A stretch of DNA of 64,000 nt from Lewinellaceae bacterium (lineage in GTDB: Bacteria > Bacteroidota > Bacteroidia > Chitinophagales > Saprospiraceae): positions 1,178,001 through 1,242,000 of the forward strand of contig JACJYG010000005.1 in NCBI GenBank assembly GCA_020636215.1. The letters are read 5' to 3'. The notes under the pieces were generated by a model. That model searched no databases. It saw only the letters and a program-made list of their open reading frames with translations, and had not been told where the DNA came from. This document shows positions 25,663 through 34,952 of the stretch, one piece after another. Position 1 is the first letter of the stretch, and the number at the start of each line of letters is the position of its first letter. Position numbers and translations under genes: made by a program.

Positions 25663-28600
25663 CTAGTTCCCTCCAGTCTTATTCTTATCCTTCTTTTTGC
25701 CAAAAGGGTTCCACTTTTCAAGGTTCTCCTTGATCTTGTCGGAGCCTTCCTTGCCGGCTCCCTGAAGGATCTCATCCGCTTTTTTCTGGGCGGTGGAGTC
25801 CAGCACGGTTCCCAGTTTTTCCTTGGCAACCTCGGTGGCTTTGTTTTTCAGCTCTTCCTCAGCCTGGTCTACTTTCTTGTTGGCAACGGTTTTGAGAGAA
25901 TCTACCGCTTTATTGGTAGTTTGTTTGACCACTTGTTTCCCGGCATCCAGCTGTTCTTTAGCCTGGGCTTTGGCATCCTCCTTAACCGATTCCGTGAGGT
26001 TTTCCTCTCCATCCATTCCCAATAGCTTGAGGCCCACTTTAGGATCCTTCATACTACCGGTCAGGTCGACCAGTACGTTGACGAACTCGCTTTGTTTGAT
26101 GTTGAGCCCCAGTTTAGATGCCTGTTGTTGCAGGAGGTTGAAGCCACTGCTGGCGGCTGCTCCGATGGCGTTCTGTTCCAGCAATTTACGAGGCACCTTT
26201 GCTTTGATCTTCAGGTTGAGTTGGTCGGCAATGCTATACGTTCCGCCGATACGCATGTTGATGTCCTTGAGCTTGGCGTCGTATTCCTTCAGTTCCAGCA
26301 CCCCGTTTTTTATTTCAAACCAGTTGCGGGTGTTGGTGACCTTGATGTCATCCTTAAAATAGTCCACATTCAGCTTTTCACCCAGTGATTTCGCCGGAGT
26401 AAAGCCCTGGATAATGCCGTTGATCGTTTCCAGAAATCCCTGTGCGTTCAGGCTCTCCAGTTTAGGCATCATATCGTTGCCCAATTTGCCATCCATGATC
26501 ATGGTGCTGGAAAAAGTGCCTTTGATGTATTGGCCGATGGGCGCAAGTTGCTGGAAAGTGTTCAGGGTAGTAAACGCCTGTTGGAAATCCAGCTTCTGCA
26601 AGTTGTATTTGAAGCTGAAGCCCGGGTTGTCGATATCTTTGGTATCATAACTACCGCTCAAAGCCATGGTTCCCCCAAGCCCGCGGGCGGTAACCCCGTC
26701 CAATACAATCGCTTCATCCGCAATGTCAATATCCCCCTCTACATCTTCCAGTACCATATTGGTGTATACCACCTTACCTATTTTTGCTTTGGCCGTCAGG
26801 TCAATATTCGGAGGGACAGGAATTGTACCGTATCCTGCATCACTGCTGGCCGTAGCTGTTTCGGCAGTTCCACTTTTGGTTCCGCTCCCGGAAGCAGCAG
26901 CCTCGCCACCAGCCGTTGTCGTTTCCTCTTCCGCCATAAACTGATTGAGGTTAAAATAGTTGGACCGGAGTTCGAGTTGCCCCCCCAGAACACCATCTTC
27001 AAACAGATATTTGAAGAGGTTGGTAATGACGCCATTAGCGCTAAAGTCACTGTCGCCGATCTGTCCCGACAATTGATTGACTGCCAATCGATTGGGTTTG
27101 ATGTTGCCGCGAGCGACGCCATTTTTGACTTTATAATCTCCATAGGCCAATTCTTTGGCTTCGGCGTCAAGGGAAAAATCAAAACGGTCGAAGATCGCGG
27201 ATTCTGAGGTAGTGGCAGTGGTTTCGGCGGTGGGGACACCACTAGGGGTTGGAGCCGGTGCAGTGCTGTTTGCCTCATCCTCCGGGATCCATTCATCCGC
27301 CAGGAAATAATTGGACCGGACGGTGAGCTTTCCTTTCATGGTTTTTTTCGGTGAGAAATAGGCCAGAATATTGTCGATTGTCCCATTGGCGCGCACATCA
27401 CTTTTGCCCAGCATGGCGTCGAAATCGTCGAGGCGGACATGCTTTGGGGTAAATGCCATTTGCATATTGTTGATCTTTATCGGAGGCAAGCCTTCGGCCC
27501 GGTAGTTCATGCGCTGCAACTGTAGCTGGCCATCCATGTTGACCTCTTCGTAACGCTCCTGTTCGATTACCGACAACCGAGTATCCACCTGGAGGTTGGC
27601 ATTGATGATTCCGTTGAGTTCCTGTAGGCCTTCGATCGGGAAGGCCTGCGCCAGCTCAGCCAGGTTGATCACCCCATTTGCTTTGGCCGTAACGTCGGGG
27701 TCTGAAATTGGTGTCTTCAGGTTAAAATTGGCTTCGAAAGGGTTGTTGCCCAGCTTCATACTGAATTGGGGGACATCAACTGTCAGGTCATCGAAATTGC
27801 TGCTGGGGCTGTTTATGGTTGCTTGGGTATTGATATTGGTAATGCCGAGAGGCAGGCCTGGGTATTGCACATTCCCTCCCGTGACGGATGTTTCAATTCG
27901 GAAAGCCGGATACTCCTCCCGTTCTTCGTTATAGGCGCCCTTTATTTCACCCGACAAAGTAAACTGCCCGTCGGCTTTCACGTCCTCATAGCCTTCTATA
28001 TAAGCGTTGGGGATCATAGACAGCAGGCTTTTAAAATCGTTTTCCGGGGTGTTGAAGGACAGGTCCATATGGTAGTTGTCTCCATCGAGTTGCACGTAAC
28101 CGTCCGCTTTTAGGTCGAGGTCGTTGATGTGCAATTTGTTGTCCTTCAGCGTATACTTGCTGTTGGGGGAATCGATATTGAAAATAGCATCGAGCGTAGT
28201 GGTGGCCTCTTTAATATAGGCGATACCTCCATATTCGACCGTAAGCGCTTCGATATCGGTATGGGTATCGAGGTCGTAAATATCGATGGTGAAATTGCCG
28301 GAGCCTTCGTGGTCGATGCCCTGAGCATCTACCAATACATCAAGGCTGCGGTCGTCGTAGATCAGCTTACCGCCACTGATACTGTAATTATTCAATTCCA
28401 CTTTGACCCCGCTGTAATCGGAGGGGCTGGTGGTGGGTTCAGCCGGTGTTTCGGAAGGTTTGGTGATGTCATAATTTGCCTTGCCATTTTCAAGCACATA
28501 AACATGGATATCCGGCCGTAACAGCCGAATAGATTTTATTTCAATGGGGCGGTCTGCTTTAATGACCGACATCAGGTCAAGCGTGAGGTCAACGGCCTGG

Positions 28601-28863
28601 CCACCGGCCAGTTGCACGCCTTCGAATTCTTCGACTCCAAGGATCGAAAAGTTTTCCAGGCGCAGGTTGAAGTCGGGAAAACTGCGAAATAATGAGAGGC
28701 TGACATCCTGAAAGTCTACCTTCGCATTCACTGTTTTGTTAATCTCTTCTTTGGCGAGTTCAACGATCCTGTCTCTGAAAATAAAGGGTAATGCGATGGC
28801 GCTTCCTACCAGAAGAACCAAAAAGGCGAAGAATACCAGAAGAAGCCGTTTGACGATTTTCAT
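25663..28863 (-). CDS. Giant AsmA-family protein
   Basis: 1066 residues with one N-terminal membrane helix (VKRLLLVFFAFLVLLVGSAIALPF). The N-terminal AsmA signature follows (INKTVNAKVDFQDVSLSLFRSFPDFNLRLENFSILG), then many repeated beta-strand units with paired small-residue motifs, and a C-terminal AsmA_2-like domain (DIKVTNTRNWFEIKNGVLELKEYDAKLKDINM). The last ~100 residues are Lys/Glu-rich helix. AsmA proteins span the periplasm and are implicated in lipid transport and outer-membrane assembly. Stand-alone gene convergent with smc. Confidence 0.88.
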   Translation of the reverse strand: MKIVKRLLLVFFAFLVLLVGSAIALPFIFRDRIVELAKEEINKTVNAKVDFQDVSLSLFRSFPDFNLRLENFSILGVEEFEGVQLAGGQAVDLTLDLMSVIKADRPIEIKSIRLLRPDIHVYVLENGKANYDITKPSETPAEPTTSPSDYSGVKVELNNYSISGGKLIYDDRSLDVLVDAQGIDHEGSGNFTIDIYDLDTHTDIEALTVEYGGIAYIKEATTTLDAIFNIDSPNSKYTLKDNKLHINDLDLKADGYVQLDGDNYHMDLSFNTPENDFKSLLSMIPNAYIEGYEDVKADGQFTLSGEIKGAYNEEREEYPAFRIETSVTGGNVQYPGLPLGITNINTQATINSPSSNFDDLTVDVPQFSMKLGNNPFEANFNLKTPISDPDVTAKANGVINLAELAQAFPIEGLQELNGIINANLQVDTRLSVIEQERYEEVNMDGQLQLQRMNYRAEGLPPIKINNMQMAFTPKHVRLDDFDAMLGKSDVRANGTIDNILAYFSPKKTMKGKLTVRSNYFLADEWIPEDEANSTAPAPTPSGVPTAETTATTSESAIFDRFDFSLDAEAKELAYGDYKVKNGVARGNIKPNRLAVNQLSGQIGDSDFSANGVITNLFKYLFEDGVLGGQLELRSNYFNLNQFMAEEETTTAGGEAAASGSGTKSGTAETATASSDAGYGTIPVPPNIDLTAKAKIGKVVYTNMVLEDVEGDIDIADEAIVLDGVTARGLGGTMALSGSYDTKDIDNPGFSFKYNLQKLDFQQAFTTLNTFQQLAPIGQYIKGTFSSTMIMDGKLGNDMMPKLESLNAQGFLETINGIIQGFTPAKSLGEKLNVDYFKDDIKVTNTRNWFEIKNGVLELKEYDAKLKDINMRIGGTYSIADQLNLKIKAKVPRKLLEQNAIGAAASSGFNLLQQQASKLGLNIKQSEFVNVLVDLTGSMKDPKVGLKLLGMDGEENLTESVKEDAKAQAKEQLDAGKQVVKQTTNKAVDSLKTVANKKVDQAEEELKNKATEVAKEKLGTVLDSTAQKKADEILQGAGKEGSDKIKENLEKWNPFGKKKDKNKTGGN

Positions 28864-29161
28864 GATCTTTTGTATGTTTTGGATAACGCGTTTAAAATTA
28901 ATTCAAAACTGCCGGTTGTGGGCCGAAACCTAATAAAATCTGGATTTTTTTAAGGCTGTTGCTCCGTCCATCCGGTTGTTCTAACAAAAGACGGAGCATT
29001 CTACACTTTGTGTTCGGCCCTACCTCCTCTTTAACAGAACATTTTTTTTCGGTTAAAGGCTGCACAAAGCGGGAAAACTCAAAAATGTTTTTTATATTAT
29101 AATTGCAATTATCGAATTAGAAAGAATTTTTTATACATAAAGACGATTTCGACCATTGCCA

Positions 29162-29196
29162 GTCTTTCTCTCCACTGCCGGGAGAAAGACTTTTTT
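29162..29196 (+). terminator. Intrinsic terminator without an obvious upstream gene
   Basis: GTCTTTCTC...GAGAAAGAC (9 bp plus further CC/GG pairs) is followed by six T. The gene to the left is on the other strand, so either a small transcript ends here or it isolates the downstream gene. Confidence 0.7.
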
Positions 29197-29265
29197 ATGG
29201 GTATATGTAAGAAAGGCTATCCAGCCATCGTTGTTGGAGCAGGTTTCCATCCATCCTCCGCGAGT

Positions 29266-29273
29266 TAGGTTTG
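29266..29273 (+). promoter_or_regulatory. Candidate -7 box of the papain-fold gene
   Basis: TAGGTTTG fits TAnnTTTG. TTTC at 29244-29247 could serve as a weak -33 element (spacer 18). Confidence 0.5.
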
Positions 29274-29309
29274 TTTCGGAAGTTTCTAATCTGAAAATCC
29301 AATAACAAT

Positions 29310-30131
29310 ATGATAAAGAACTGGTTTTTTTCCTTGTTTTTGATTGGGCTCCCCTTGTTTTCCTTTGCTCAGGAGCCCGGCAAGCTGCAGTCGAAATCCA
29401 CTGAAGGCGTTACGATCGGCGTTTCCGACCAGGAACTGATTGACCTGCTGATGATAACGGTGCCGGGCATTGGCGGCGATCCCCGAGACATGCTTCGGCG
29501 CCAAAGTATCAAACCCTACATGATGCCGGTGCGCAAGGTTGGCGCCCGGGGTTCGGAATTGAGCTACGCCCTGGCTACCTGCCTGGAGTATTACGTCAAC
29601 CTGGATGACAATTACAAGGATAACCTCAGCCCGGATTACATTGCCCTTAGCCTTCAAAGCTCCGGTAAAAGCGTCAACCTGCGCGATGCTTTTCTCTTTC
29701 TGGTGGAAAACGGTACAGTAAGCGCAGCTATTATGCCTTACGACGCCAACAATATTCCTTATGCCGTTAATGCCACTCAGAAATTTAAAATTGCCAACTA
29801 TCTGCATATCTTTAGAGATGTGACGCGCGGGCAGCAAAAAATATTCGAAGTGCGCAAGGCGCTAATGCGCGGCAACCCCGTACTGATCGAATTGCAGGCT
29901 GATCCGTCCATCCGGAACTTGTCGCATACGGAGATGTGGAGCCCCAACAAAACGGGCAGCGAACTGGCGCCGCTTATTGTGGTTGGTTATGATGAGGTGG
30001 AGCAGGCCTTCGAGGTACAAGGTTGCTGGGGAAGCAGCTGGGGGCAAAGCGGCTACATGAAGATCCGCTACGATGACTTTGAGAAGTATGCAATGAACGG
30101 ATACGTCTTCGTTCCTATTCCCGCTTACTAA
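29310..30131 (+). CDS. Secreted papain-fold protein lacking catalytic residues
   Basis: 273 residues with a signal peptide (MIKNWFFSLFLIGLPLFSFAQ). The C-terminal part, GCWGSSWGQSGYMKIRYDDF, is unmistakably the papain (C1) family stretch usually written NSWG..WG..GY. However, the catalytic Asn is Gly here. VVGYDE is preceded by Ala where the catalytic His belongs (LAPLIVVGY), and the segment aligned with the active-site QGxCGSCWAF reads ARGSELSYAL, without Cys. All three catalytic positions therefore appear replaced, as in C1-type pseudoproteases. It is likely a binding or scaffold protein in the periplasm or outside. The next gene follows after 52 bp. Confidence 0.72.
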   Translation: MIKNWFFSLFLIGLPLFSFAQEPGKLQSKSTEGVTIGVSDQELIDLLMITVPGIGGDPRDMLRRQSIKPYMMPVRKVGARGSELSYALATCLEYYVNLDDNYKDNLSPDYIALSLQSSGKSVNLRDAFLFLVENGTVSAAIMPYDANNIPYAVNATQKFKIANYLHIFRDVTRGQQKIFEVRKALMRGNPVLIELQADPSIRNLSHTEMWSPNKTGSELAPLIVVGYDEVEQAFEVQGCWGSSWGQSGYMKIRYDDFEKYAMNGYVFVPIPAY

Positions 30132-30183
30132 GCGTTTGGAGCCCAGTTCCGGCCTGAAGCAAAAAAAATACACTGATATAGCC

Positions 30184-31161
30184 ATGAAGGCATTAGTACT
30201 GAAAGGGAAAGATACGCCCTTATCCTATGAAAATTTCCAGGACCCCATTCCTCAAGCCGGGGAAGTAGTGATAGATATCCAGGCCGCCGCACTCAACCAT
30301 CGGGACGTTTGGATCACCAGGGGGCTGTATCCCGGCATTGTTTTCCCCGGGATCCTGGGCTCCGATGGCGCCGGACGGTTGAATGGCCGGGAGCTGATCA
30401 TTAACCCTAATATTGGTTGGGGCGATAATCTCCGCCACCAGAAAAAGAGCTACTCGATCCTCGGTATGCCAAAACACGGCACAATGGCGCAAAAGGTTGC
30501 CGTAGAAGCCAATAAATTGCATGACAAACCCACTCACCTCAGTTGGGAAGAAGCTGCAGCGATGCCTTTGGGCGGCATGACGGCCTACCGGGCTGTTTTT
30601 ACCCGGGGAGTGTTGCAAGCTGGCGAAAAAGTGCTCATCACCGGAATCGGTGGAGGCGTAGCGCTTTTCGCAATGCAATTTGCCCTGGCTGCCGGGGCCG
30701 AAGTCTATGTTACCTCCAGTTCGGATCAAAAGATTGCAAGGGCTATGGAAATGGGCGCCAGCGGCGGAGCCGACTATAAGTTGGAGGGTTGGGAAAAGGA
30801 ATTGGCCAGCCAGGCCGGTGGCTTTGACCTGATTATCGATAGTGCTGGCGGGCCGGGTTTTGGTTTTTTTCCGAAACTCTGTAATTACGGCGCCAGGATA
30901 GTTACCTATGGGGGTAGTAAAGGCGCCGTGCCCAACTTCACGCCCCAGTCCATCTTCTGGAAACAAATTTCTATCCTGGGCAGCACTATGGCCAGCGATC
31001 AGGAATTTGCCGATATGGTGGCTTTCGTCAACCAGCACCAAATCCACCCGGTTGTGGATAGTGTTTTCTCCATTACCGAAGCAACTGCTGCTTTCGAGCG
31101 CATGGCCAAAGGGGAGCAGTTCGGCAAGATCGTGCTGCGCATTGAAACGAACAACTCGTGA
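30184..31161 (+). CDS. Zinc-independent medium-chain dehydrogenase (quinone-oxidoreductase-like)
   Basis: 325 residues from the ATG at 30184. GroES-like N-terminal domain (AAALNHRDVWITRGLYPG..FPGILGSDGAG) is followed by a nucleotide-binding domain with TGIGGGVALFAMQFA. The catalytic and structural zinc cysteines of alcohol dehydrogenases are missing (LNHRD in place of C-x-TD), so it belongs to the zinc-independent quinone-oxidoreductase/enoyl-reductase branch. It probably uses NADPH. The stop overlaps the next gene's GTG start by 4 bp, indicating one operon. Confidence 0.85.
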   Translation: MKALVLKGKDTPLSYENFQDPIPQAGEVVIDIQAAALNHRDVWITRGLYPGIVFPGILGSDGAGRLNGRELIINPNIGWGDNLRHQKKSYSILGMPKHGTMAQKVAVEANKLHDKPTHLSWEEAAAMPLGGMTAYRAVFTRGVLQAGEKVLITGIGGGVALFAMQFALAAGAEVYVTSSSDQKIARAMEMGASGGADYKLEGWEKELASQAGGFDLIIDSAGGPGFGFFPKLCNYGARIVTYGGSKGAVPNFTPQSIFWKQISILGSTMASDQEFADMVAFVNQHQIHPVVDSVFSITEATAAFERMAKGEQFGKIVLRIETNNS

Positions 31162-31658
31162 AACGCATCGGCCTGCTCTCTGATACCCATTCCTTTCTCC
31201 ATCCCAGTGTCTTCCAATACTTTGAAGAATGCGATGAGATATGGCATGCGGGGGATATTGGCGATAGCTCAGTGGTGGATCGATTGGAAGCATTCCGGCC
31301 CCTTCGCGCCGTGTACGGCAACATCGACGATCCTGCAATGCAACGCCGATTCCCGGAAGACCTGCGCTTTGATTGTGAGGGAGTAGAGGTGTTTATGACC
31401 CATATCGGTGGTTACCCCGGCCGCTACAACAAGCGCATAAGGGAGATACTGCGCGCCAACCCGCCTAAATTGTACATCTGCGGCCACTCCCATATCCTTA
31501 AAGTAATGCCAGACCGGACATTGGGCCTGCTGCATATCAATCCCGGCGCCGCCGGTAATGAGGGATTCCATAAAATTCGCACCATCGTGCGCTTTACCCT
31601 GGAAGAGGGAAATATTAAGGATTTGCAGGTAGTGGAACTGGGCGAGCGGGGGCGGTAG
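31158..31658 (+). CDS. YfcE/MJ0936-type metallophosphoesterase
   Basis: 166 residues starting at GTG, overlapping the previous gene by 4 bp. Metallophosphatase ligands are clear: SDTHS (Asp9, His11), HAGDIGD, YGNIDDP, THIGGYPG and CGHSH. The size and the late GH-H motif match the small phosphodiesterase group (YfcE, MJ0936), which act on artificial phosphodiesters and probably on cyclic or linear nucleotides. Cytoplasmic; no signal peptide. Confidence 0.9.
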   Translation: MKRIGLLSDTHSFLHPSVFQYFEECDEIWHAGDIGDSSVVDRLEAFRPLRAVYGNIDDPAMQRRFPEDLRFDCEGVEVFMTHIGGYPGRYNKRIREILRANPPKLYICGHSHILKVMPDRTLGLLHINPGAAGNEGFHKIRTIVRFTLEEGNIKDLQVVELGERGR

Positions 31659-31710
31659 CATTCCGCACCTCAGTTATCAGGGCGATAGGAGATCAGATGC
31701 CATTGCTCAC

Positions 31711-31739
31711 AGCCGGAGTACGGGTAAAAAACCAGAAAC
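31711..31739. repeat. Partial REP-like repeat, copy E
   Basis: Contains GGGTAAAAAACCAGAAAC, the same edge sequence found beside copies C and D in either orientation, but without the hairpin part. Confidence 0.5.
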
Positions 31740-31775
31740 GCTAAGCCTTCTAAGGGGCTGCCAACTGGCGTACCG

Positions 31776-32366
31776 CTAAAACCGCAATACCATCCCCAGT
31801 GATTGGCCGTCAAACGTTAACCCCTCAAGCAGTGGCTGGAGCGCCTCATTCCCCTGGGCCTGCCAGAAAAATGCACCCAGGTCAAATACAAATAGGAAAG
31901 CGCCCTGCAGCAGGATCGATTTCCCAAAACCCCGCAGGCGTTCCGGCTTGTTTTCTGTTTGTTTGGAGCGCTCCATCAAATAAAGCCCGCCCATCATGTA
32001 GCCGACATCCAGGCCGGCGTTGAAGAGAAAAATCTTCTGTATTCGCTGTTGCTCCTGGATGGTGGTGTACAAATCCAGCCCTGAAGGGCCGGAACTGGCT
32101 GCACTGAGGTAGCCGGCAGTGGCCAGCCCAAGATTAACCAGGTTCCAGCCGGCATTCATCAAGTGAAAATATTTGTCTTCTCCTTTCCGCTGGCTGGCCA
32201 GAATGCTTCCGGCGGCAATATTGCCCGCCGCCCAACCACCCAACACCAACATACTCACTTTCTGCTTGTGTAAACGTTCCGAATTGATACCTACCAGGCC
32301 TTGGGCCTGGACATAGGCCAACGCAAGGAAGTTGAGAAAGGTAAGGGTAAGAATGATCCGTTTCAT
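31776..32366 (-). CDS. Small membrane protein of unknown function
   Basis: 196 residues with a signal-like N-terminus (MKRIILTLTFLNFLALAYVQAQ). About four further hydrophobic segments follow (SMLVLGGWAAGNIAAGSIL; WNLVNLGLATAGYL; IFLFNAGLDVGYMMGGLYL; ILLQGAFLFVFDLGAFFW). The polar loop RKGEDKYFHLMNAGWN is conserved-looking. I think this is the Bacteroidota family known as DUF6992, but that is from memory and unverified. Preceded by a large tandem array. Confidence 0.7.
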   Translation of the reverse strand: MKRIILTLTFLNFLALAYVQAQGLVGINSERLHKQKVSMLVLGGWAAGNIAAGSILASQRKGEDKYFHLMNAGWNLVNLGLATAGYLSAASSGPSGLDLYTTIQEQQRIQKIFLFNAGLDVGYMMGGLYLMERSKQTENKPERLRGFGKSILLQGAFLFVFDLGAFFWQAQGNEALQPLLEGLTFDGQSLGMVLRF

Positions 32367-32450
32367 GTTTTCTTTTTGAAGTTTTGCAAATCAAACGCCC
32401 CATGTCTGGAGTTCGGCCTTCTTGGACTTTGGACGTTCGACATTAAGGCC

Positions 32451-32708
32451 TACCAACCTACCGGCCTTCAGACCTCCCGACCTTCAGACCTTCCGACCTT
32501 CAGACCTTCAGACCTCCCGACCTTCCGACCTCCCGACCTTCCCGATCTCGATCCACTGGATCTCATCGGGATGAAAAGCTGCGGTGCACCTTTTCATCCG
32601 ACCTTCAGACCTTCCGACCTTCAGACCTCCCGACGTTCAGACCTTCAGACGCTTAGACGTTCAGACCTCCCGACGTTCAGACCTCCCGACCTTCAGACCT
32701 CCCGACCT
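32451..32708. repeat. Large tandem array of 8-bp words (GACCTTCA/GACCTCCC) with embedded hairpins
   Basis: About 25 words of GACCTTCA, GACCTTCC, GACCTCCC and GACGTTCA run from 32451 to 32708. They are interrupted at about 32549-32602 by two palindromes: CCCGAT...ATCGGG and a 9-bp perfect stem GATGAAAAG...CTTTTCATC. The array touches the stop codon of gamma-glutamyltransferase and ends about 85 bp from the start of the membrane-protein gene. Confidence 0.9.
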
Positions 32709-34454
32709 TCAATACCCCACCGCATCGTCATCCGGGTTGCGGAAATCCCCGACGGCCTGCAGCCGGCCATCCGGTAAACGATGGATAGCTTTGATCACGG
32801 CCATCCGGCCTACTTCGTTGAAGTGGTGGCCCATGGCTTCCAGCGCTTGCCGGGTGCTGTCGGGGAAAGCGCCGCGTTCGATAAGGATCTCGTCGGGCAA
32901 CCATTGGTGGTGGAAACGGCCGGCATTGACGGCTTCTTCCAGGTTCATCCCGAACTCGGCTACGTTGAGGAACACTTGAAACACGGCTGTAATGATCGTA
33001 GACCCCCCGGGTGCGCCCAGCACCATAAACAACTGGCCATCTTTTTCAATAATAGTAGGCGTCATAGAACTCAGCATACGTTTCTGAGGCTGAATGTTGT
33101 TCGCCTCAGCGCCTACTAGTCCGAACTGGTTGGGCACGCCCGGTTTGGCGCTGAAATCGTCCATTTCGTTGTTGAGGAAAAAACCGGCGCCATCCACCCA
33201 GACTTTACAGCCGAAATTGGAGTTGAGGGTGGTGGTGACGGAAACGGCATTACCTTCGGCGTCGACGATAGAGGTGTGGGTGGTCTCGAAGCTCTCCTTC
33301 ATCATTTTGAAATGGCCGGCCAGTATGGAATCGCTGACCGTTGCGTGGGTGGGATTGAAACTGGCCATGCGTTGTTGCAGATAGGCTTCGGAAAGCAAGG
33401 AGTCGCGCGGGACGTCGTAAAAGTCGCTGTCTCCGACGTGCTCCGCTCGATCGGCATAGGCTCGGCGCTCGGCCTCTACCATGAGGTGCACCGCCCGGGT
33501 GGAGTGGAAGCCATATTGGGCGAGCGGGTAGGGTTCCACCATTTCCAACATTTGTATTAAAGCAATGCCGCCACTGGAGGAGGGAGGCATGGAGATGACC
33601 TTGTAACCTCTATAGTTTCCAATGATTGGGTCGCGCCAGGCCGCTTCGTAGCGCTTCAGGTCTTCCATGGTAATGATGCCGTTGCCACTCCGGCATTCTG
33701 AGACAATAGCCGCTGCGACGGGGCCTTCATAAAAGCCAGCCTTTCCCTTTTCCTTTATTAGCTCGAGGGTCTGGGCTAGTTCTTTTTGCACCAGCTTATG
33801 GCCGATGAGGAAGGTGTCGCGGATAAAGGGGTTCGGGCTGTCGTTGAACTTTCGGAAGGCAGGCTGGAAGCTGTTGAGGCGGTTAGCCTCTGTTTCAGAT
33901 ATGCGGAAGCCCTTTTTCGCCAGGCCAATAGCGGGTTGAATTAGCTTATCCAGGCTCAGGCGGCCATATTTTGAATGAGCTTCCAGCAGGCCGGCCACCG
34001 CCCCCGGGACGCCGGCGGCCAAATGCCCGTCGCGGCTCAGGCCGTCAATGACGTCGCCCTGTTCATCGAGATACATATCCCGGCTGGCAGCGAGGGGGGC
34101 TTTTTCCCGGTAATCCAGCGCCGCAGCTTTCCCATCGGCTGTCCGGATGACCATAAAGCCACCGCCGCCGATGTTGCCAGCCCGTGGGTATACGACGGCT
34201 ATAGCAAATTGGACGGCTACGGCGGCGTCGATTGCGTTGCCGCCCTCCCGCAGCACTTCAAGCCCGATCTCACTGGCCAGGGGATGAGGGGATACCACCG
34301 CAGCCTGCTTGGCAATAAAATTTTTATCAGCCTGATAGCCAAGGTTTTGAGTTGTTTTTACACAGGAAGAAAGGGTGCTCCCTGCCAAAAAAAGGAAGAG
34401 AAAAAGCCTTTTGATCAATTTTGGCACGGTTGTTGGTTTATACTGGATGAACAA
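32709..34454 (-). CDS. ggt: Gamma-glutamyltransferase (lipoprotein form)
   Basis: 581 residues. The N-terminal segment ends in LSSC, a lipobox with Cys31. The Ntn-hydrolase self-cleavage site TTHTS is present with the nucleophilic Thr at 391, followed by IVDAEGNAVSVTTTLN. The small subunit carries GAGFFLNNEMDDF and the glycine loop LGAPGGSTI. Large-subunit motifs (VVSPHPLASEIGLEVLREGGNAIDAAVA; GGGGFMVIR) are normal. It hydrolyses glutathione and other gamma-glutamyl compounds in the periplasm. All catalytic features are intact. Confidence 0.96.
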   Translation of the reverse strand: MFIQYKPTTVPKLIKRLFLFLFLAGSTLSSCVKTTQNLGYQADKNFIAKQAAVVSPHPLASEIGLEVLREGGNAIDAAVAVQFAIAVVYPRAGNIGGGGFMVIRTADGKAAALDYREKAPLAASRDMYLDEQGDVIDGLSRDGHLAAGVPGAVAGLLEAHSKYGRLSLDKLIQPAIGLAKKGFRISETEANRLNSFQPAFRKFNDSPNPFIRDTFLIGHKLVQKELAQTLELIKEKGKAGFYEGPVAAAIVSECRSGNGIITMEDLKRYEAAWRDPIIGNYRGYKVISMPPSSSGGIALIQMLEMVEPYPLAQYGFHSTRAVHLMVEAERRAYADRAEHVGDSDFYDVPRDSLLSEAYLQQRMASFNPTHATVSDSILAGHFKMMKESFETTHTSIVDAEGNAVSVTTTLNSNFGCKVWVDGAGFFLNNEMDDFSAKPGVPNQFGLVGAEANNIQPQKRMLSSMTPTIIEKDGQLFMVLGAPGGSTIITAVFQVFLNVAEFGMNLEEAVNAGRFHHQWLPDEILIERGAFPDSTRQALEAMGHHFNEVGRMAVIKAIHRLPDGRLQAVGDFRNPDDDAVGY

Positions 34455-34713
34455 TCATTACAACTACATCAAAAAAACTAAGGGATCGGGAAAAGGATTT
34501 GAATCACCTTCGCTCGCTTCCATCATCATCCCAAAATTATTGACAAGGCCAAAGCGGCTTGTCAAGTTCGTAAACAATGGCCGAAATGCCAAGGCCTTGT
34601 ACCAAACCATTAAACAATTATGCTTTTTTGCCTCCTTAATATCACTGGCAATGATCTGGAAAGGAGAAAATGATGGCCGAAAGCGGCCATGCCAACTCTA
34701 AAAGGGTTCTTTT

Positions 34714-34790
34714 GTACGGCCCCGGCCCAAAATATGGGTAAAACGGTGGATGTAAGGGCTAAATACGCTGCTTCGGGGCCGTACTTTTTT
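34714..34790 (+). terminator. Large terminator-like hairpin with no upstream gene
   Basis: An 11-bp perfect stem (34714-34724 with 34774-34784) encloses a 49-nt loop that has its own CCCA..TGGG helix. Six T follow. It could be a small structured RNA ending in its own terminator. Confidence 0.6.
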
Positions 34791-34864
34791 GACTGCTTAC
34801 TTCTTAATTTATAGTTTGTTTGTAACAAGTAGCCAAAGGGCTACTGGTTTACTGGCTTATTAAT

Positions 34865-34898
34865 GTGCCATCGGGATGCGTTCCCGGTGGCACTTTTT
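34865..34898 (+). terminator. Second terminator-like hairpin on the plus strand
   Basis: GTGCCATCGGGA pairs with TCCCGGTGGCAC over 12 bp (one G-T), with a loop of TGCGT and five T after it. The right arm can instead pair with the downstream TGCCGGGAA, so two exclusive structures are possible. Confidence 0.6.
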
Positions 34899-34930
34899 GT
34901 TGCCGGGAAACCTGTATGGTAGTAGGAAAA

Positions 34931-34952
34931 ATAAACTTCGGTTTATCCCCCC
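34931..34952 (-). terminator. Probable terminator of the following lipoprotein gene
   Basis: Read on the minus strand: ATAAAC-CGAA-GTTTAT followed by a T-rich stretch, about 45 bp after the stop codon of the gene at 34998-35780. Confidence 0.55.

Larger units (their letters stand above)
28864..29309. other. 446-bp spacer with an orphan stem-loop terminator
   Basis: No credible coding frame. It contains a 14-bp perfect palindrome (ATAATTGCAATTAT, 29099-29112) in AT-rich DNA, a terminator-like hairpin at 29162-29196 and a TAGGTTTG box at 29266-29273 in front of the next gene. Confidence 0.7.

Noticed and set aside
32451..32708. CRISPR array
   Set aside because: The repeated unit is 8 bp with no spacers of constant length and no cas genes nearby.
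34484..34530. Possible tRNA on the minus strand (T-arm-like GATTCAAATCC)
   Set aside because: The T-stem does not pair properly, no D-arm or anticodon arm is found in the next 80 bases, and the acceptor partner is missing.
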